Shown: positions 1-8,751, counted from the first letter of the stretch. The stretch is 15,742 nucleotides of DNA from Isotricha intestinalis (GCA_023807065.1 JAJJLU010000089.1:1-15742); one strand, 5' to 3'. Program-made: numbers and translations. The notes: generated by a model not told the origin, from the letters alone.

Positions 1-17
1 CCCAATCCCCAATCCCC
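1..17. repeat. Left telomere, CCCCAAT repeats
   Basis: The first 17 bases are CCCAATCCCCAATCCCC, a C-rich repeat of 7-nt period. They are followed by AAAACCC and a run of twelve A, after which ordinary AT-rich DNA starts. The exact mirror image stands at the other end of the window. The C-rich strand at the 5' end is the correct orientation for a chromosome terminus. The unit differs from the ciliate repeats CCCCAA and CCCCAAAA. Confidence 0.93.
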
Positions 18-89
18 AAAACCCAAAAAAAAAAAATTTATTTTTAATTTAATATAATAACATAATTATTTTTTATTCAAAAATATAAA

Positions 90-711
90 ATGTCAACTAT
101 AATTAATACTAATAATGAAATTATTTGTGAATATAATAATATCAGAAATAAAAATGATGTGTAAATATTAAACTGTTTTGAAGAATTAAAAAAAAATAAG
201 TAGTTTAGAATGAGAAGAAAATGAAAAGGAAATAAAAGAAAATTATTCAATATATTTAAATGAAAAAAAAATAGATTTTTAATTTTGAGAAAGAAGATAA
301 AAATATTATATTAAAATATTATCTAAAAATCCTTTAAAAAATACTAATTATATGTTCTATTTTAATTATTCTTTAACTTCTTTAAATTTATCAAATTTTA
401 ATACTAATAATGTTACAAACATGAATAATATGTTCTCTCGTTGTTCTTCTTTAACTTTTTTAGATTTGTATAATTTTAATACTAATAATGTTGAAGATAT
501 GAGAAATATGTTCTATAGTTGTTGTTCTTTAAATTCTTTAAATTTATCTAATTTTAATACTAATAATGTTAAAGATATGAATAATATGTTAGAATATTGT
601 TCTTCTTTAAATTCTTTAAATTTATCAAATGTTAATACTAATAATGTTAAAAATATGAATGATATGCTCGATGATTTAGATATTGATTGTATATTAATAA
701 TAAAAGAGTAG
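90..711 (+). pseudogene. Decayed DUF285 / BspA-like 26-residue repeat protein
   Basis: An ATG at 90 opens a frame with coding-like A/T third positions. It meets TAA at 162 after 24 codons, then TAG, then needs several frame changes before 301. From 301 one frame is open to the TAG at 709-711, with an in-frame ATG at 352 giving 119 residues. That part carries four 26-residue units of the type SLxSLNLSNFNTNNVxxM, the pattern of the DUF285 / BspA-like surface-protein repeat family (leucine-rich-like). The segment between the broken start and the repeats still reads as a plausible leader in alternating frames. The gene starts about 70 bp from the telomeric repeat. A functional short protein from 352 is possible, but a decayed gene is more likely. 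Family members are often surface or adhesion proteins; the role here is unknown. Confidence 0.7.
370..681 (+). repeat. Four tandem 78-bp units encoding 26-residue repeats
   Basis: The units begin at 370, 448, 526 and 604 with TCTTTAA- or TCTTTAAAT-like sequence, giving a 78-bp period and 26 residues per unit. Units 1 to 3 keep the SNFNTNNV or YNFNTNNV core. Unit 4 reads SNVNTNNV and degenerates after NDM. Divergence at synonymous positions is modest, so the array looks like old internal duplication rather than a recent slippage product. Confidence 0.85.
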
Positions 712-1677
712 ATTTTTTTAATAAAATAAAAATAAATTTATTTTATTTTTCCAATTTTTTCATATTTTTAACAACATTTGGAATTTTATTGATATATTTC
801 AAAAGATTTTTATATATTCCAAATTTTTTTAGTCTAAAAAAAATAAAATTTAAATGATTTTTACATATTTACTCACTATAATTCTTTTAATATATTTTTT
901 CTAATTTTCATAATGTTACTACCTATTAATTTATAATTACTATATTATTAACCAACAATAATATTATTATTATATTTCTTATTATCTCAATTATATATTA
1001 TTCTTTTTTTTACAACCTATTGTATTATTATATTAAATTATTAACCTACTATGATTATTTTTAAGAAATTATTGTGTAGAAAATATTATTATAATTCTTA
1101 AGGACTTTATTTTTATAAATTTTATACTCACTTTTATATTATTTTATTTATTTTTTACTCTCTCAGAAAATTATTAATTTTTTTCTTATATACTATTATA
1201 TTATTATAATATATTTAATTTTCTATAATTTAAATTCTATTTTTTTATCTTCTATAAATATTTATTATTATTTTTTACCTACATCTTATCTATTAATTTT
1301 TATTAACCTACTATTTTATTTATAATAATAATTTATTACAAACTATTATTTATTATTAATTATTTAATCATTTTTTTTCATTTTCTTTGAATTGATAAGA
1401 AAAATATATATCTAGATCCCAAATAATGTCTCTTTTAATAGGTTTAAATTCCATTTTTTTAATTTTTATTAATATATTATTCTTAAATTCTTATAAAGAT
1501 AATTATTAAAAAAATCAATAATTAGAAATGTTGTGAAAAAGAAGTAAATTATTTCATAATTAAATATTTTAATTAATTGAATAAATAATAAAATAAAAAT
1601 TAATATTTAATATTTAATAATGATATTTTAGAATATGTGTACAAAATAAAACTAAATTAAATAAAAAGAAAAAAATA
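712..1677. other. Gene-free AT-rich region
   Basis: No convincing gene was found in these 966 bases. The + strand is T-rich, so the complement is purine-rich. Short imperfect repeats of the type TTAACCTACTAT occur near 1040 and 1305, with a shorter TTAACCAAC near 950. On the minus strand a 28-codon ORF starts with ATG at about 1452 (MEFKPIKRD...) and stops at TGA. It may be the first exon or relic of a lost gene, but nothing downstream supports it under the standard code. The final roughly 50 bases are A-rich and lead into the ATG at 1678. Confidence 0.5.
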
Positions 1678-3141
1678 ATGTTTGAAGTATTAATATTTAC
1701 ATCAACACTGCTATATTTATTGTTTAATCTAATGTATTTAATAATAACATTCCCACTTATATTAATTAAATATCCAAAAGAAGGATATTTAAAAGATTTT
1801 TCTTCAAACATGAAAACTTGGAAAAAATATCCAATTTACAATATTTCAATTTCTGAGGAAATTCAAAGTGGTTTTGAAGAATATTCTTTTTTTGATTGGC
1901 CAGGAAGTAAAAGTGGATGTAATTGTTTAAATGTAAGAGATTTTTCACAATTATATCTTGAAAGTTGTAATTCATATAAAAAAAATGCAGGATGTATAAA
2001 TGTAAATGCACAAAAACCTCAAAAAATTTCAAGATTTAATTCTAAAAAATTTTCAGTAATATATTATAAAGAAAATTATTTTACTCTTTTATCAAGAACA
2101 ATTGAAAAAGGGAAAAATTGTAAAAATGGATTTAAAAAATGTTCTTATTTAGATTCATTAAAAAATGTATTTTGTGTAAAAGAAGATGAATCTTGTCCTT
2201 CAAATTTATATAAAATTAATCAAAATGAAACAAATATAAAAAATGACTTAAATGATTATTTATTAAATAGATTAGTAATTTCACAATCTAAAGGACCTTG
2301 TTTAGGAGAAATTGATAATTTAATTTATGATAATTTAATATTATATAATAATTATGAAAGAAATCAAAACGTTTCTCAATGTTTTGACAAATATTTTCAA
2401 TTAATTGATTATTTCAAAGGAAAAAAAAAAGATTTATATAAAGAAAATGGAATTAATTATACAGGAATTAATTTTTCAGAATTTGATTCTAATGATATTT
2501 TTTTATTTAAATTTATTTATCCTGGTATATCAACCACATATGTTTTTTATTCATATGATTCTTTCTTTATTTATTATCATCATTTTCATTTTTATTTTTC
2601 AAATTTTTTAAAACTTTTAATAATTATATCATTTTATAAATTTAATATTTGGGATATTTGGGAATCATGTTCATTTTCTGAAAATATGCATAGTAAAAAA
2701 AAAGAAAAACTTTTTGCAATGATTATTGGTATTATAATATTGTTTTCATATATTTATTTTTATTTTATTAATGATTCATTTTATCGAATTTTTTATTATA
2801 TTGAAAATCAAGATAATTATTCAAGACTACCTATTAGTACTATTAATTTCTGTTATATTTATGATATAATTTCTGGCTTAATTGGAATTTTGATTTGTGT
2901 TCTTATTTATTTATTTCCCCAAGGAACAGATGAACCAAAATCTGTTTTATTATTTCATAATGAAATTTCTAATATTTCAGATTCTTTAATTGAAAAAGAT
3001 ATTCCTACTCCAACTCCAAATTCAAATTTAATTCAACAAGATTCAGACTCAAATCTAATTCCTAAACCACAAGATCTTACTAAAAAAACAAATTCAAATA
3101 GAGATTCAAATTTAAATGCTGCTGCACCTATTCCATTTTAA
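1678..3141 (+). CDS. Multipass membrane protein with Cys-rich extracellular domain
   Basis: The protein has 487 residues in one uninterrupted exon with an ATG in an A-rich context. A long hydrophobic segment spans residues 4-30. A soluble domain follows (31 to about 295) with cysteines at 81, 83, 97, 106, 148, 155, 166, 173, 208 and 235, including WPGSKSGCNC at 74-83. It also has several N-x-S/T sites, which suggests a disulfide-bonded lumenal or extracellular face. Three further hydrophobic segments lie near 303-320, 345-364 and 391-413. The tail (about 440-487) is low-complexity, rich in P, S, N, D and Q, and probably cytosolic. I do not recognise a named family; Cys-rich multipass proteins of this kind are common among unnamed ciliate transmembrane proteins. 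Surface sensing or transport would be a guess. All Gln codons seen are CAA or CAG, supporting TAA as a stop here. Confidence 0.88.
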   Translation: MFEVLIFTSTLLYLLFNLMYLIITFPLILIKYPKEGYLKDFSSNMKTWKKYPIYNISISEEIQSGFEEYSFFDWPGSKSGCNCLNVRDFSQLYLESCNSYKKNAGCINVNAQKPQKISRFNSKKFSVIYYKENYFTLLSRTIEKGKNCKNGFKKCSYLDSLKNVFCVKEDESCPSNLYKINQNETNIKNDLNDYLLNRLVISQSKGPCLGEIDNLIYDNLILYNNYERNQNVSQCFDKYFQLIDYFKGKKKDLYKENGINYTGINFSEFDSNDIFLFKFIYPGISTTYVFYSYDSFFIYYHHFHFYFSNFLKLLIIISFYKFNIWDIWESCSFSENMHSKKKEKLFAMIIGIIILFSYIYFYFINDSFYRIFYYIENQDNYSRLPISTINFCYIYDIISGLIGILICVLIYLFPQGTDEPKSVLLFHNEISNISDSLIEKDIPTPTPNSNLIQQDSDSNLIPKPQDLTKKTNSNRDSNLNAAAPIPF

Positions 3142-3367
3142 ATTATAATTCAAAGTTTGTAAAAATTAGGTTTGAAAATAAAAATTTAAAGTTAATATTT
3201 GATATGCAAAATTGAAAAAATAAATAATAATTCTTTTAAAATATAATATACAATTTTTTCAAAACTTATTTAATTTATTTTTTCAAAATAATAGTATTTA
3301 TAATCAATAATATATTAATTTATAAATTTTATTTAAATTTTTAATGATTACTGGCAATAAAAGATAA
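3142..3367. other. AT-rich spacer between gene ends
   Basis: This spacer separates the 3' end of the + strand membrane-protein gene from the 3' end of the minus-strand relic. It consists of A/T runs with no ORF, repeat or RNA structure that I can support. Confidence 0.5.
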
Positions 3368-3899
3368 TCAATCAAAAATAATTATCAATAAAAAAATAAT
3401 ATTATCACGTAAAAAGATTACAGAATCAAAAAAAAATGACCTTCCAAATAGATAACATATTCCCATTCCAAATCCCAACAAAGAAGAATTAGGAATATGA
3501 AAAGATCGAGTATATAAAAATATGATAGATAAAAGAAACTTAGGATAAAAATAGTAAAAATCTAAAAGAATATATATACAATAAGAATGAATCCCTAATT
3601 GAAAACACATTGCCCTTAGAAATCATATGGCCATCAAACACATCATCCCTTAAATACACATTAATATGTATCTCTTTGTGAATTAGAATCCTAAAGATGT
3701 CTAATTACCAATCTTATAATATATCATTTTTTTCTTGTTTTGAATCCTTTATTTGAATACAACAGTGAAACTCCAAATAAACCAAAGTCATCCCTAAAAA
3801 AGCAAAAAAATGCAATTTTAAAATTAAAATTTTTTAATTTTTATAAAATATATTAACTGTTAATTTTGAATTAGTTGTAATTAATACTATAATTTCTGC
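3368..3899 (-). pseudogene. Relic of a multipass membrane protein (C-terminal part)
   Basis: This stretch is visibly richer in G and C than its flanks and carries coding-like sequence on the minus strand in more than one frame. The last open piece (3610 to 3368, 80 codons) reads as hydrophobic helices. It includes LGIHSYCIYILLDFYYF and LGFGMGICYLFGRS, the latter like a transporter-type G-rich loop, then FLRDNIIFLLII. Upstream the A/T-third-position signal moves to another frame that includes DDFGLFGVSLLYSNKGF and YIIRLVIRHL, interrupted by TGA, TAG and TAA. This is the pattern of a membrane-protein gene broken by nonsense mutations and at least one indel. The family is not recognised. The ORF at 3900-4190 on the same strand may be its N-terminal part. 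Confidence 0.5.
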
Positions 3900-4190
3900 T
3901 TACTTTACATTAAGGTAAAAAATATATTGATTATTTTTATCTAGTTCCTTTAATGAGTGAATTAGTGATTCAATTATAAAAGTGTCTTTTAAAAGGATTA
4001 TATTCTTTTTTAATCTTATTTTCCTTGTTTTAATTTTTATTTTCAGTGAAATTAGGAAAGATAAAGATAAAATAATACAAAAAATTAGAATATCATCTTT
4101 ATATAAAATAATCATTAAATTTTTAATTATATTATTTAATAAATAATTTATTAAATTTGTTTTCTTATTAATATAATTTATTTGTGTCAT
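3900..4190 (-). CDS. Hypothetical membrane-anchored ORF, perhaps part of a relic gene
   Basis: This is a 96-codon ORF with typical A/T third positions and a hydrophobic stretch near residues 32-50 (DDILIFCIILSLSFLIS). The frame is open upstream of its ATG to a TAA at about 4314. That extension adds another strongly hydrophobic helix (STFILVIIIIIIVCLIIIFF) and ends at two ATGs, 4328 and 4322, just beyond the TAA. Past its own stop at 3900 the same frame continues coding-like for more than 20 codons to another TAA at 3836. The simplest reading is an exon-sized surviving block of the decayed gene that continues to 3368. An intact small protein cannot be excluded. No family is recognised. Confidence 0.35.
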   Translation of the reverse strand: MTQINYINKKTNLINYLLNNIIKNLMIILYKDDILIFCIILSLSFLISLKIKIKTRKIRLKKNIILLKDTFIIESLIHSLKELDKNNQYIFYLNVK

Positions 4191-4367
4191 TAATGTGATA
4201 AAAAATATTATAATTAGACAAACAATTATTATAATTATTATTACTAAAATAAATGTTGAATGTTTTAATTCAAAGTAAAAAGCTTTTAAAAAATCACAAT
4301 TAAAAAAAATAATTTAAAACATTATCATTAAATTATATTCAAAAAATAAAATTAAAAATAAAAAAAA

Positions 4368-5201
4368 TTAAATAAATTTAAATTTAGCTTTTAAAAACAA
4401 ATGATCAGAAGGAAACTCATAATTAGGTAATCCACATTTTTCATCAATATCAACAATAGCTTTTTGTTGATCTCCAAAAACAAGATTTCCTTTATAAAAA
4501 ATATAATCAATATATCTTTTTTTAATATTGTCTCTAAACATAAACATAGTATAATCACCAGTATTAAATTGAAAAGCACTTTTCATTCCATATTTCTGAA
4601 AATTAACAATTGATTGATAATTAGGTTCAGCATTAAAATCACCAGTAACAATAATATTTTTTTTAAACAATCCTTTTTCATTAATATAACTTATAATACC
4701 TTGAGTTTGAATTAATCTAATATTTTCATTATGAATTTTTGATTTTAAATGTGTAGAAATTAAAAAAAAAATTTGTTCTGTTTTTAAATCTTTAATTTCT
4801 GAAACAATAAATATTTGATTTGAAAATTTATTTTCTTCATCATCTCCTCCAGGAAGTATTTCCTTATATATATTTAATATCATAAATTTTTCAGGATTTA
4901 CTCCTAAAAAAATTCCCATTTTTCCATCTGGCTTTATATAGAAATTTCCTTTATATTTTATTTTTAATTCTTCTAAAATATCTTTTTTAAATTCTTCATA
5001 ATTATCTATCTCTTGTAATGTTATTATATCTGGTTTTTCTGTGATTAATATGTCTTTTATTAAATTTTTCCGATATTCCCAATTTAAAAATTTTTCTTCG
5101 GTTTTTGGAAAGTTTTCTTTTATTGATATTTCTGTACATAATGTGTTCCACGTTAAAATTGAATAACCGTTTGACATTGATTTACAAAAACAAGTACCCA
5201 T
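4368..5201 (-). CDS. Nocturnin/CCR4-like EEP family phosphatase or deadenylase
   Basis: The protein has 277 residues in one exon and matches the Mg2+-dependent endonuclease/exonuclease/phosphatase fold from end to end. Visible motifs in order are WNTL (N19), PDIITLQEID with metal-binding E64, STHLKSK with H151, VTGDFNAEP with D188 and N190, RYIDYIFY with D232, and FPSDHLFL with D266 and catalytic H267. LQEID, GDFNAEP and LPNYEFPSDHL most resemble the nocturnin/CCR4/Angel branch. Known members remove poly(A) tails or, for animal nocturnin, cleave the 2'-phosphate of NADP(H); the sequence alone does not decide between these. The first residues, MGTCFC, could be lipid-modified (Gly2, Cys4, Cys6), which would place the enzyme at a membrane, but this is speculative. 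No leucine-rich repeats are fused to it, unlike classical CCR4. A noncoding interval of roughly 170 bp separates it from the relic-associated ORF. Confidence 0.88.
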   Translation of the reverse strand: MGTCFCKSMSNGYSILTWNTLCTEISIKENFPKTEEKFLNWEYRKNLIKDILITEKPDIITLQEIDNYEEFKKDILEELKIKYKGNFYIKPDGKMGIFLGVNPEKFMILNIYKEILPGGDDEENKFSNQIFIVSEIKDLKTEQIFFLISTHLKSKIHNENIRLIQTQGIISYINEKGLFKKNIIVTGDFNAEPNYQSIVNFQKYGMKSAFQFNTGDYTMFMFRDNIKKRYIDYIFYKGNLVFGDQQKAIVDIDEKCGLPNYEFPSDHLFLKAKFKFI

Positions 5202-5717
5202 ATGTTTATTTATATTTTTTAAAGGTTATTTTTATTCATAAATAAATTTATTTGGCAATTTTAATATATTTTTATTTTTTTTATTATGAATGTGATATCA
5301 TTTCTAATTTTAAATTTAAATTAATAATTTTATATTTATTATTTTAAATATTTTTATTTTAAATAATCAATTTAAATGAATGTTTATAATTAAAATGTTG
5401 ATAATTTAAATAATTATTTAGTCAGTTATAATTTTTGTATTTAATATAAATTTTTATATTGAATATGGATGATTTAATTATAGGATATATTATATTTTTA
5501 TTTAAATATCAATAAATCAATTTTATAATATTTTTATAAATTTGATATTAATATTTAAATAATTTTTCTTAATATCAAATAAACTTCTTTTTATTATAAT
5601 CAACTAATTGACAATAAAAAAGTAAAGAAAATTAAAAAGAAACAATATTTCATTTAAATAAATGAAAATAAAAATATTAAAACATAATAAAAAGTATTAT
5701 TAAATTTATAAATAAAT
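5202..5717. other. AT-rich intergenic region
   Basis: This 516-base interval is made of A/T runs upstream of the minus-strand EEP gene and of the + strand TTLL relic, so it would hold the 5' regions of both. An imperfect AT palindrome with AAATATCAAT and ATTGATATT-like arms lies at roughly 5500-5560. Earlier TTLL sequence (the nucleotide-binding N-terminal half) is not recognisable here. No ORF is supported. Confidence 0.45.
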
Positions 5718-6449
5718 TATTCAGATATAAATAAAATTCAGGAAAAAACTTTAATAACACATTATATTATAATCCATATTTAATAAATGGAAAAAAATTT
5801 GATTTAAGATTATATTTATTTATTACTGGTTATTAACCTTTAAACATTTATTTTTTAGATAAAAGATTAAATAGATTTTGTTCAAAAGAGTATGATTTAG
5901 ATATAAATAAAATGATAAATAGATATATACAATTAACAAATTATTCAACAAAATATGAAAAAAAAATAAGATGCTGATAAAGAAGAAGGAAATAAATGGC
6001 ATTTTAAAGAAAATATTATTAATTTAATCCGTGTTGGAATAAAATAAGTGATATAATGATAATAACTATATTATCAATAATAGATAGTGCAATTCCAATA
6101 ATAAAACATTTTAAAGTAATTTATTTGAAGTTTATAGAGTAGATATTTTATTAAAAGATAATTTAGAACCCTTGTTAATTGAATTTAATTAAAATCCAAG
6201 TTTAAATTATGATAGTGAATTAAATATGAAAATTAAATCTAAATATTAACTAATATGTTTAATATTATTGCTTTATTACCTTTTATATATAATGAAAAAA
6301 TTCAAATTATAAATCAAGAAATTATTTATAAAAATTATATTAGAGAAGCTATTAATGAAGCTTTATGTGAATGTAATAGACTTTCTATAGGTTTTCAAAG
6401 AATTTTTCCTTTGAAAGAAAATATTAAAAATAATATGAAATATTTATGA
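5718..6449 (+). pseudogene. Tubulin tyrosine ligase-like (TTLL) pseudogene
   Basis: Read piecewise in shifting frames, this stretch gives the C-terminal half of a TTLL enzyme. TTLL proteins use ATP-grasp chemistry to add Glu, Gly or Tyr to tubulin tails. Pieces in order are DINKIQEKTLITHYI, NPYLINGKKFDLRLYLFITGY, PLNIYFLDKRLNRFC, RYIQLTNYST (5921-5950), EEGNKWHFKENI, KISDIMIITILSI, SNLFEVYRVDILL, EPLLIEFN-NPSLNYDSEL, and a last block containing RLSIGFQRIFP. The K-FDLRLY, LTNYS and E-N-x-PSL signatures are family hallmarks. Breaks include TAA at 5834, 6112 and 6190, and frame changes near 5770, 5960, 6045, 6108 and 6245. The last 64 codons (6255-6449) are open on their own. The N-terminal half is missing or unrecognisable. 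No arrangement of 25-26-nt introns that I tried removes the breaks. Confidence 0.85.
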
Positions 6450-6591
6450 TTCATTACTTAAATAAATTTTAATATTATTTTTATTAAATGTAAATTTTAG
6501 TTTTTTATTTTTAAAAATTATTTTTATAAGTTAATAGATTTATATTTAAATATTTATTTAAAAGTAAAAAATTTTAAGAAAAATAAATTAA

Positions 6592-8751
6592 ATGGAAGAT
6601 GAAAAAAGAAGAAATCAAACACCAACCGTAAGAAAAATCAATTATTCCAAACTTTTATTATTTAGTAAACTATCATTTAAAAATAATCCTCATAAAAATA
6701 ATTATTTATCATCAAAATCAACATCAAAAAAAGCATATTTTAAACCTAAAAAAAAGGCAATTCACATAAATAAAAAATTATTAGAAGAAAAAGATAAAAA
6801 AGTTCAAGAATTACAATTAAAATTAGAAAAAGAACAAGATGAAAGATATAAATGTCAAGTAAAATATTTATGTCTTCAACAAGCATATGAACAACAAAAA
6901 TTAATTGAAGAACAGACTAAAAATAAAAACTTTTTAGGAAAAAGTGAAATATGTGATTATTGGTTACAATTTTCAGGTAATGATATTAATAATTTTATTG
7001 ATTTTGAAGATGAACCTTATATTCTTCATTATTTAATTTCTGAATTATTTATTTTATGTTATGATTTAATTAAAGAGTTTTTAACTCAAAAATATAATAA
7101 ATTATTAATAAGTTTAAATTTACCAAGTACTGAAAATGGAATTGAACAAATTGCTAAAACTTTAAAGCCTTTTATTTTAGAAAATATGTCTGCTATTGTT
7201 TTTAATGATCAAGAAAATGAAATATTCTTAGATAACTTTAAAAAAAATTATAAGGAAAATTATATAAAAAATATTAATGATAGAATAGATGAATTTGAAG
7301 ATATTATACATGATAAAAGTTTTAAAGTTATGTTAAATAATGTTAAAAATTTAACTTTATTTGCTTTATTTAATGAACCTATTTTATATTTTGATGTTAT
7401 TAAAGATGTTGATAAAAGGAAAATTGAAATTATAAAAGTTAATAATGATACACAAAAATATATTATTGTGAATTTCGATGGTTCTGAAAAATTTGAAGGA
7501 ATTATTTTATTAAATCCTCCTATAACTAAATCAGGAAATACTATTGCAATATTATCTGATTTAAAAAAAGTAATTTTAAAATGTAATAAAGAACAAATAG
7601 ATAAATTAAAAGAAAAAGAAGAATTTAATAATTTAACTTTAAATAAAAGAATTAGTAAATTTAAAAGAAATACTTTTAAAAACATTCAAAAAGAATTTAA
7701 TGATGATACTGATTTTTTTTTATTATATAAAACTTCATTTTATTCTTCTTTTCCTTCTTTAAATTTATATAATTCAAAAACTCAAATAATAAATGATAAT
7801 AGTCATCATACTTCAAAAGAAGAGTATTATTTAATTGATATTTACCAAGAAAAAGAAAATAAAAAAGAAGTTAAATTATTAAATAAATCAAATGAGAAAA
7901 TTGATAAAAAAGAAAAAGATAATAATGAAAACACTTTAAAAAAAAAGACAATTCAAACAAAAGATTATACTCCTTTAACAAAAAATCAAATTAATTCTTT
8001 AATTTCTTTAAGTAATAGAAAATTAATGAAAATATATGAATTTCAAGTTAAAAAAAAATATATAAAAAATGAGAAAAAACATAAAGAATTAGCTTCTGAA
8101 AAATTATTAATGAGACCTAAAAATAAAAATAATAATAAACTTTTAAAAAAAAATACAACTAATAAAGAAAGCAAAAAAAATTCAATATCAATAAATAGTA
8201 ATTTATGTGTTTCTCAAAGAATAGGAAATTATATTAAAAAATCTCAATTAAAAAATAAATATTATACTAATAATGTTTCTTCTCCTTCAAATGCTTTTTT
8301 TTCAAAGAAAATAAAAACAAAAAAGAAAAATAAGAAATATTGTAGAAATTATCATAAAAATAATATTAATTATATTAATATTATTCCTTTAACAATGACA
8401 AAGAAAAGATCAAAATCAAGTAAAAAACCTTATAGAGATTTTCCTACTTCTTTTATATTAAATGATTTAGAACATTCTTTTTTTAAAATAGTTCAAGAAA
8501 ATTTATCTCAAAATCAAATTATCTTTAAAGACTTTAAACTTAAATCAAATAATGAAATTGATGAAAATAAAGAAAATATAAGTAATTTAATTAATAAATG
8601 TATTAAAAAGAAAATAATTAGTAAAAGTATTAATGATAAATTATATCCTCAATATATTAAAATTAATAATGTGTCAAAATCTAACAAATTATTCCAAATA
8701 TCAACAGAAGAAAATCCTTTAAAATTTAAAACAAATTCTGAAAAAATCTAA
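6592..8751 (+). CDS. Large unknown protein with N-terminal coiled coil
   Basis: The protein has 719 residues in one exon with an ATG in AATTAAATGGAAG context. A basic N-terminus (1-58) is followed by a heptad-rich coiled coil at about 59-112 (KKLLEEKDKKVQELQLKLEK and onward). A folded, less biased region spans about 118-345, including CDYWLQFSG, EPYILHYLISELFILCYDL and FEGIILLNPPITKSGN. The remainder is Lys/Asn/Ser-rich and probably disordered. No transmembrane helix is seen. The central region looks like a conserved domain of a ciliate-type cytoskeletal or scaffold protein, but I do not recognise it. Its 3' end faces that of the next gene across 176 bp. Some asparagine- and lysine-rich tracts reflect AT bias rather than function. 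Confidence 0.85.
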   Translation: MEDEKRRNQTPTVRKINYSKLLLFSKLSFKNNPHKNNYLSSKSTSKKAYFKPKKKAIHINKKLLEEKDKKVQELQLKLEKEQDERYKCQVKYLCLQQAYEQQKLIEEQTKNKNFLGKSEICDYWLQFSGNDINNFIDFEDEPYILHYLISELFILCYDLIKEFLTQKYNKLLISLNLPSTENGIEQIAKTLKPFILENMSAIVFNDQENEIFLDNFKKNYKENYIKNINDRIDEFEDIIHDKSFKVMLNNVKNLTLFALFNEPILYFDVIKDVDKRKIEIIKVNNDTQKYIIVNFDGSEKFEGIILLNPPITKSGNTIAILSDLKKVILKCNKEQIDKLKEKEEFNNLTLNKRISKFKRNTFKNIQKEFNDDTDFFLLYKTSFYSSFPSLNLYNSKTQIINDNSHHTSKEEYYLIDIYQEKENKKEVKLLNKSNEKIDKKEKDNNENTLKKKTIQTKDYTPLTKNQINSLISLSNRKLMKIYEFQVKKKYIKNEKKHKELASEKLLMRPKNKNNNKLLKKNTTNKESKKNSISINSNLCVSQRIGNYIKKSQLKNKYYTNNVSSPSNAFFSKKIKTKKKNKKYCRNYHKNNINYINIIPLTMTKKRSKSSKKPYRDFPTSFILNDLEHSFFKIVQENLSQNQIIFKDFKLKSNNEIDENKENISNLINKCIKKKIISKSINDKLYPQYIKINNVSKSNKLFQISTEENPLKFKTNSEKI

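Noticed and set aside
860..1380. A long minus-strand frame without TGA if TAA and TAG are read as Gln.
   Set aside because: TGA is rare in DNA this AT-rich, so a frame of about 170 codons without it is not surprising. No motif supports it, and the clean genes nearby use TAA as stop.
1614..2032. Minus-strand ORFs of 65 and 88 codons overlapping the Cys-rich membrane-protein gene.
   Set aside because: They are antisense shadows of a gene with clear coding bias and contain no motif.
2405..2611. A 68-codon ORF in another frame of the Cys-rich membrane-protein gene.
   Set aside because: It is an out-of-frame shadow over a hydrophobic segment.
5500..5560. An imperfect AT palindrome that might be an origin or terminator hairpin.
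   Set aside because: Arms made only of A/T with mismatches are expected by chance at this composition; no flanking motif supports a function.
5829..5858. A possible 30-nt intron GTTATTAACC...TTTTTTAG in the TTLL relic that would remove the TAA at 5834.
   Set aside because: It would also delete PLNIYFL, which aligns with the conserved P-L-x-x-Y segment of TTLL proteins, so the stop is better explained as a mutation.
7260..7685. A 141-codon minus-strand ORF within the 719-residue gene.
   Set aside because: It is an antisense shadow; the Leu/Ser/Phe-rich composition is the complement of Lys/Asn/Glu codons on the + strand.
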